A stretch of DNA of 64,000 nt, taken from positions 3,534,001-3,598,000 of the forward strand of contig OZ001190.1 in NCBI GenBank assembly GCA_963921355.3, read 5' to 3'. Both the position numbers and the translations under genes were made by a program. The notes below the pieces were generated by a model. The model saw only the letters and a program-made list of their open reading frames with translations. It made no database searches and was not told the origin of the DNA. This document shows positions 55,301 through 64,000 of the stretch, in pieces (the first letter of the stretch is position 1; each line of letters starts with the position of its first letter). Source of the stretch: CAWUEZ02 sp963921355. Its GTDB lineage: Bacteria > Pseudomonadota > Alphaproteobacteria > Thalassobaculales > Thalassobaculaceae.

Positions 55301-55612
55301 CTAGAAGAACTTCGACACGAACGCAGCTGCCAGAGCGTTATTGGCGATCTTGGTGACGACCGCCTCGGCCCGCCCCTTCATCTCCTTCTCGCCATACATC
55401 GCATCGATTTCGAAGCGGAATCGCTGGCCGGTGATGATGATATCGCGGTCGTAAGGGTCTAGAATAAAACCCTTTTCGTTCAGCTCACGGATATTGAATG
55501 TGAACTTGTCAATCTTGACCGTCCCCTTGGAGTCGGCCTTCTTCGGATTGCCCATCGTCTTCCGGACGGGCTTGTTCTTGGCGCCGCCGGACACCTTCAG
55601 GAAATCAAACAT
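55301..55612 (-). CDS. Hypothetical protein, possibly PilZ-like
   Basis: 103 residues from ATG 55612. KFTFNIRELNEKGFILDPYDRDIIITGQRFRFEIDAMYGEKEMKGRAEAVVTKI has alternating strands reminiscent of a PilZ-type barrel, but the RxxxR motif and D/NxSxxG of c-di-GMP-binding PilZ domains are not present, so this is only a guess. The N-terminus is basic. A TATACT -10 element lies at 55653-55658. The 225-base upstream gap is AT-rich compared with its neighbours. Confidence 0.65.
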   Translation of the reverse strand: MFDFLKVSGGAKNKPVRKTMGNPKKADSKGTVKIDKFTFNIRELNEKGFILDPYDRDIIITGQRFRFEIDAMYGEKEMKGRAEAVVTKIANNALAAAFVSKFF

Positions 55613-55837
55613 GATCTGAACTCACGCGAACGTCCAAACCTCTCAACGAGTTAGTATACGCGTTTGCGAGTCGTGAGAGAAGAGAACGATTCGATCAATG
55701 ATTTCATTCAAGAGAAATCGATGCGAATTTATACTGTATTGGATATTTAACCAAATGGTCGAACTACCGCGCGCCACGACCCGACCCGAAGGAGCTGGCG
55801 GAAAGCCGGATAGAAAACCAGTCTGAATCCTGGAAAA

Positions 55838-55913
55838 TGGTGAGCGCGACAGGGATCGAACCTGTGACCGTCTGATTAAAAGTCAGATGCTCTACCAACT
55901 GAGCTACGCGCCC
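55838..55913 (-). tRNA. tRNA-Lys (TTT)
   Basis: 76 bases with encoded CCA. Acceptor GGGCGCG pairs with CGCGCTC with one G-U, discriminator A. Anticodon loop CTTTTAA gives TTT. T-arm ACAGG-TTCGATC-CCTGT. Confidence 0.95.
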
Positions 55914-55946
55914 GCCTGCGCGGTGTTCCGCGCCGAACGAGGGCGG

Positions 55947-55975
55947 AAGCTAGGCGCCGCAGTCCCTCAGGTCAA
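55947..55975 (-). promoter_or_regulatory. Candidate promoter of tRNA-Lys
   Basis: TTGACC (55970-55975) and TAGCTT (55947-55952) with a 17-base spacer lie 34 bases upstream of the tRNA. Confidence 0.5.
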
Positions 55976-56016
55976 GTGCCCCGGGGCGGTTTTCTGCCCG
56001 GCGCGCCAGCGCCCCA

Positions 56017-56598
56017 TCACCCCTTGAAAGGACCGGTCTGTTTGGCCTCGGTCTCGGTTGCCGGGTCGCTGTCGAAACGATGCACGACCCGCTCGGCGAC
56101 CCGGGGCGGAACGAACTCGGTGATGGCGCCACCAAGCCGCCCGATTTCCTTGACGAAACGCGACGAGATGAACTGATGGCGATCCGACGCCATCAGGAAC
56201 ATCGTCTCGATCCGCGGATTGAGTCGGGCGTTCATGCCCGCCATCTGGAACTCGTACTCGAAGTCCGACACGGCCCGCAGGCCGCGGATGATGACGCTCG
56301 CCCCCTGTTCTTCGGCGAAGTGCATCAGGAGCGAGCCGAAGGGTTTCGCCTCGATGGTGCCGAGGAAGCCGTCGGCTTCGTTTCGGCTGCGGATATCCTC
56401 GAGTTCGTCCTCCACCATCTCCACGCGCTCGGAGATGCTGAACAATGGCCCCTTGCCGGAATTGCGGGCCACCGCCACCACCAGATGGTCGACCATCTTT
56501 GAGGCGCGTCGAATGATGTCGATATGGCCGCGTGTGATCGGGTCGAACGTGCCCGGGTATATCCCGACCCGGGACTGCCCCCTGTCCGTCTGCGTCAT
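56017..56598 (-). CDS. coaD: Phosphopantetheine adenylyltransferase
   Basis: 193 residues, slightly longer than the usual 160-175 owing to the C-terminal tail. YPGTFDPITRGHIDII has the nucleotidyltransferase TxGH-type motif, and HQFISSRFVKEIGRLGG the ISSR-type motif. It makes dephospho-CoA from 4'-phosphopantetheine. It lies 21 bases after gyrA; the gyrA-coaD order is common in alphaproteobacteria. Confidence 0.95.
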   Translation of the reverse strand: MTQTDRGQSRVGIYPGTFDPITRGHIDIIRRASKMVDHLVVAVARNSGKGPLFSISERVEMVEDELEDIRSRNEADGFLGTIEAKPFGSLLMHFAEEQGASVIIRGLRAVSDFEYEFQMAGMNARLNPRIETMFLMASDRHQFISSRFVKEIGRLGGAITEFVPPRVAERVVHRFDSDPATETEAKQTGPFKG

Positions 56599-56619
56599 GT
56601 CGGCGGCGCCCCCTATCGC

Positions 56620-59358
<2,739 letters not shown>

Positions 59359-59545
59359 CCGAGGGGTTCCGATTTCGGGTTTCGTTCAGGAACTGAGCGG
59401 GATGAGAACCTTCGTTTTCAGGTGGTTCTACACCGGCTGGTCGATTCGCCAAACTTTAGCAGAACCGCCGTTTTTCGGCAATGTTTCACTGCCGCAAGAT
59501 CGGCCCCGGAAGCCGCTGCTGCCCTGGGCTCGCGACGCGAGGCAT

Positions 59546-60373
59546 TCAGCCCGGCTTGCGGGCCATGAAGGACAGCGAGAGGGGCAGTTTCGGCGCCATC
59601 TGCGGCGGCCATCCCCATTGGCCGCCGGTCGTGGGAACCAGGATCGGAAACGCGTCCCAGGCGATCTCGTCGTGCTCGCGCAGGAACTCGAAGACCAGCC
59701 CTGCCCGCGAGACCTCGGTCACGATCTCGCCGACGGGATGCGCCCACTCGAACGTCTGACTGTTCTCGGTCTTGGCGTCGGGGGCGTAGTCGCCGTCGTC
59801 GAGCAGTTCCATCGGCTCGGGGTAATGGAAGTACGGATAGTGCGCCTTGAACGTGCCGAGCGGCAGATCGGCGGCCGCGCGCTCGCACCAGACCATGGCG
59901 TGGGGGTGGGCATCGGCGAAGTAGAACCGGCCGCCCGGCTTGAGAAATCCGGCGGCGATCCGTGCCCAGCCGGCGAGGTCCGGCAGCCAGCAGATCGTCC
60001 CCCAGGTCGTGTAGACCATGTCGAACGGGCCCTGGATCAGGTCCGGGGCGTCGTAGAGCTCGCCCTCGACGAACGTGGCGTCCAGGCCGAGTTCGGCCGT
60101 CAGCTGTCGGGCCGTGGCAATCGCCTTGGGTGAGAAATCGATGCCAGTGACCCGGGCGCCCCGGTGGACCAGCGCTAGGCTGTCGACCCCGAAATGACAC
60201 TGCAGATGCAGGATCGACAGGCCGGCGACGTCGCCGATCTCGCCGGCCTCGATCGGATGCAACCGCCCTTGCCCATTCCGCAGACGAGCATCGACGCCGT
60301 ACATCTCCGACGTCAGATGGTGGTCGACCAGTTCATCCCATTTGGCGAGATTGGCGGCGCGGTAGCTGTCCAT
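59546..60373 (-). CDS. Class I SAM-dependent methyltransferase
   Basis: 275 residues. Motif I is ILHLQCHFGVDSLALVHRGARVTGIDFSPKAIATA, with Cys-His where many have Gly-x-Gly; FDMVYTTWGTICWLPDLAGWARIAAGFLKPGGRFYFAD is motif II-III. This form of motif I (LQCHFG) occurs in a common bacterial subfamily of unknown substrate. It lies 24 bases after ssb on the same strand. Confidence 0.85.
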   Translation of the reverse strand: MDSYRAANLAKWDELVDHHLTSEMYGVDARLRNGQGRLHPIEAGEIGDVAGLSILHLQCHFGVDSLALVHRGARVTGIDFSPKAIATARQLTAELGLDATFVEGELYDAPDLIQGPFDMVYTTWGTICWLPDLAGWARIAAGFLKPGGRFYFADAHPHAMVWCERAAADLPLGTFKAHYPYFHYPEPMELLDDGDYAPDAKTENSQTFEWAHPVGEIVTEVSRAGLVFEFLREHDEIAWDAFPILVPTTGGQWGWPPQMAPKLPLSLSFMARKPG

Positions 60374-60397
60374 ATCGGTCTTGAAACGGGCCCGGTC

Positions 60398-60930
60398 TCA
60401 GAACGGGATTTCGTCGTCCAGATCCGACGGGCCGCCCATCGGCGGCTGGCCGCCCCCCGATCCGCCGCCCGATCCGCCGCCGGACGACGCACCGCCCCCG
60501 GATGACCCGCCGCCATAGCCGCCGGAAGACCCGCCGCCGTAGTCATCGCCGCGGCCGAAATCGCCGCCGCCGCTGTCGCCACGGCCGCCGAGCAGGGTCA
60601 GTTCGCCGCGATAGCGCTGCAGGACCACTTCCGTCGTGTAGCGGTCCTGGCCGCTCTGGTCGGTCCACTTCCGGGTCTGCAGCTGACCTTCCAGGTAGAC
60701 CGAACTGCCCTTCCGCAGGTACTGCTCGGCAATCCGTGCCAGGTTCTCATTGAAGATCACCACCCGATGCCACTCGGTGCGCTCGCGCTGTTCACCGCTG
60801 GACCTATCGCGCCAGCGTTCCGAGGTCGCGACCGCCAGATTCACGATCTTCATTCCGTCCTGGGTCGAGCGCACTTCGGGTCGCGTCCCAGGTTGCCGAC
60901 CAGAATTACCTTGTTGACGCTTCCCGCCAT
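60398..60930 (-). CDS. ssb: Single-stranded DNA-binding protein, frameshifted near its start as read
   Basis: ATG 60930 opens MAGSVNKVILVGNLGRDP, the standard SSB start, but the frame is then lost near 60875-60880. Adding one base there (CCGGAAGTG instead of CCGAAGTG) joins it to EVRSTQDGMKIVNLAVATSERWRD and the rest of the OB fold (EWHRVVIFNENLARIAEQYLRKGSSVYLEGQLQTRKW). A long Gly/Ser linker and the DDEIPF tip that binds partner proteins follow. SSB is essential, so an assembly error or a second ssb copy must be considered. The unbroken frame from 61069 is an artefact. Confidence 0.88.
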
Positions 60931-61057
60931 CGATCTTGCCTTCGGTTGGTGTGTCTGTTGTCAGGTGTATGCCTATCCGGCCGCCCAGGACCGTTCCCCC
61001 GGCGGCTATGGCAGCTTCGGGCGACAATCCCACACCGAAGGCTCCGCCGCAAAGCCG

Positions 61058-61072
61058 GAACGACGGCAAAAC
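61058..61072. promoter_or_regulatory. Candidate LexA (SOS) box
   Basis: GAAC-GACGGCA-AAAC matches the alphaproteobacterial LexA consensus GAAC-N7-GAAC at seven of eight defined positions. It lies 128 bases from the ssb start and 233 bases from uvrA. Confidence 0.4.
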
Positions 61073-61143
61073 ACTGAAACTGCAATCGTGATTTCATGTG
61101 AGGCACCGCGGGATTTTGTTTCGTAATTGCAACAACCCCCGAT

Positions 61144-61182
61144 TTGTCCACAGAGGGCCCAAGTCATTGAAAGTTATCCACA
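61144..61182 (+). promoter_or_regulatory. Pair of DnaA-box-like sites
   Basis: TTATCCACA at 61174-61182 is a perfect match to the DnaA box; TTGTCCACA at 61144-61152 differs at one position. Both are in the same orientation, 30 bases apart start to start, upstream of uvrA. Confidence 0.45.
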
Positions 61183-61304
61183 GGCGGAACCCGGTCATTC
61201 CGCTGAGATCGCCATATTCCCGGGTCGGAACGGTAGTCATGCCCGAGCTCGCACTCTATATGTACCCTTTCCGTTCTACCCTGTCGCGCGACCGTCGAGG
61301 ACCT

Positions 61305-64000
<2,696 letters not shown>

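Larger units (their letters stand above)
60931..61304. promoter_or_regulatory. Divergent ssb-uvrA control region
   Basis: 374 bases without a gene. It contains a LexA-box-like site at 61058-61072 and two DnaA-box-like sites at 61144-61152 and 61174-61182, in an AT-richer stretch at about 61085-61200. Both flanking genes are commonly damage-regulated. Confidence 0.55.

Noticed and set aside
61085..61200. Chromosomal replication origin
   Set aside because: Only two DnaA-like boxes are present, there is no dnaA, dnaN, hemE or parAB nearby, and no long AT-rich unwinding element.

Overview
The window is GC-rich chromosomal DNA from an alphaproteobacterium, most like the Rhodospirillales. The evidence is a complete 14-gene nuoA-N operon, the tig-clpP-clpX-lon-hupB order leading into nuo, the nuoN-coaX-rnj-mce-DUF1467 order after it, a MucR/Ros regulator, a glutaryl-CoA dehydrogenase, and an rpiB-glyA-nrdR-rib-nusB-thiL cluster. 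I see no prophage, insertion sequence, CRISPR array or secretion island. The content is essentially core genome, and the interest lies in details.

Layout. Positions 1-8829 (minus strand) hold rpiB, glyA, nrdR, ribD, ribE, ribBX, ribH, nusB, thiL, a fliL-like gene and an MFS transporter cut by the window start. The rib-nusB junctions are 4-base ATGA overlaps. Positions 8830-12045 hold mucR, a small DUF6898-like gene, gcdH, an exported hypothetical gene and an AT-richer gap with an orphan terminator. Positions 12046-29599 (minus) carry the complex I operon followed by coaX, ribonuclease J, methylmalonyl-CoA epimerase and a DUF1467 protein. Positions 29812-37848 hold tRNA-Asp, tRNA-Val and tRNA-Leu and the proteostasis block hupB, lon, clpX, clpP, tig. 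Positions 37945-46606 hold malonyl-CoA decarboxylase, prfC, a class III cyclase, a Gfo/Idh oxidoreductase, an acyl-CoA ligase and a FrnE/DsbA-type protein. Positions 46730-64000 are rich in DNA repair and replication genes: mfd, sdhE, recG, gyrA, coaD, tRNA-Lys, ssb and uvrA (cut by the window end).

How the genes work together. Complex I is complete. The rib genes cover riboflavin synthesis except a functional GTP cyclohydrolase II: the RibA-like domain of the ribB fusion has lost its zinc cysteines (RibBX type), so a separate RibA is expected elsewhere. ClpXP, Lon and trigger factor form the usual folding and proteolysis block. Mfd and UvrA belong to nucleotide excision repair; RecG and SSB serve recombination and replication.

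Main points to check. (1) rpiB and glyA read as one 597-codon ORF only because of a run of nine C; one C fewer gives a normal rpiB stop and a separate glyA with its own ribosome binding site. (2) ssb is split by an apparent one-base deletion next to a GGG run. Together these suggest indel errors in the assembly, unless real slippage is shown. (3) Trigger factor carries a 12-histidine His-Asp/His-Glu insert encoded by a 6-bp microsatellite. (4) Palindromic repeats sit at several convergent gene boundaries. (5) A structured orphan terminator region may be a small RNA. (6) DnaA-box-like and LexA-box-like sites lie between ssb and uvrA. I do not find a convincing wholly new multi-gene system here.
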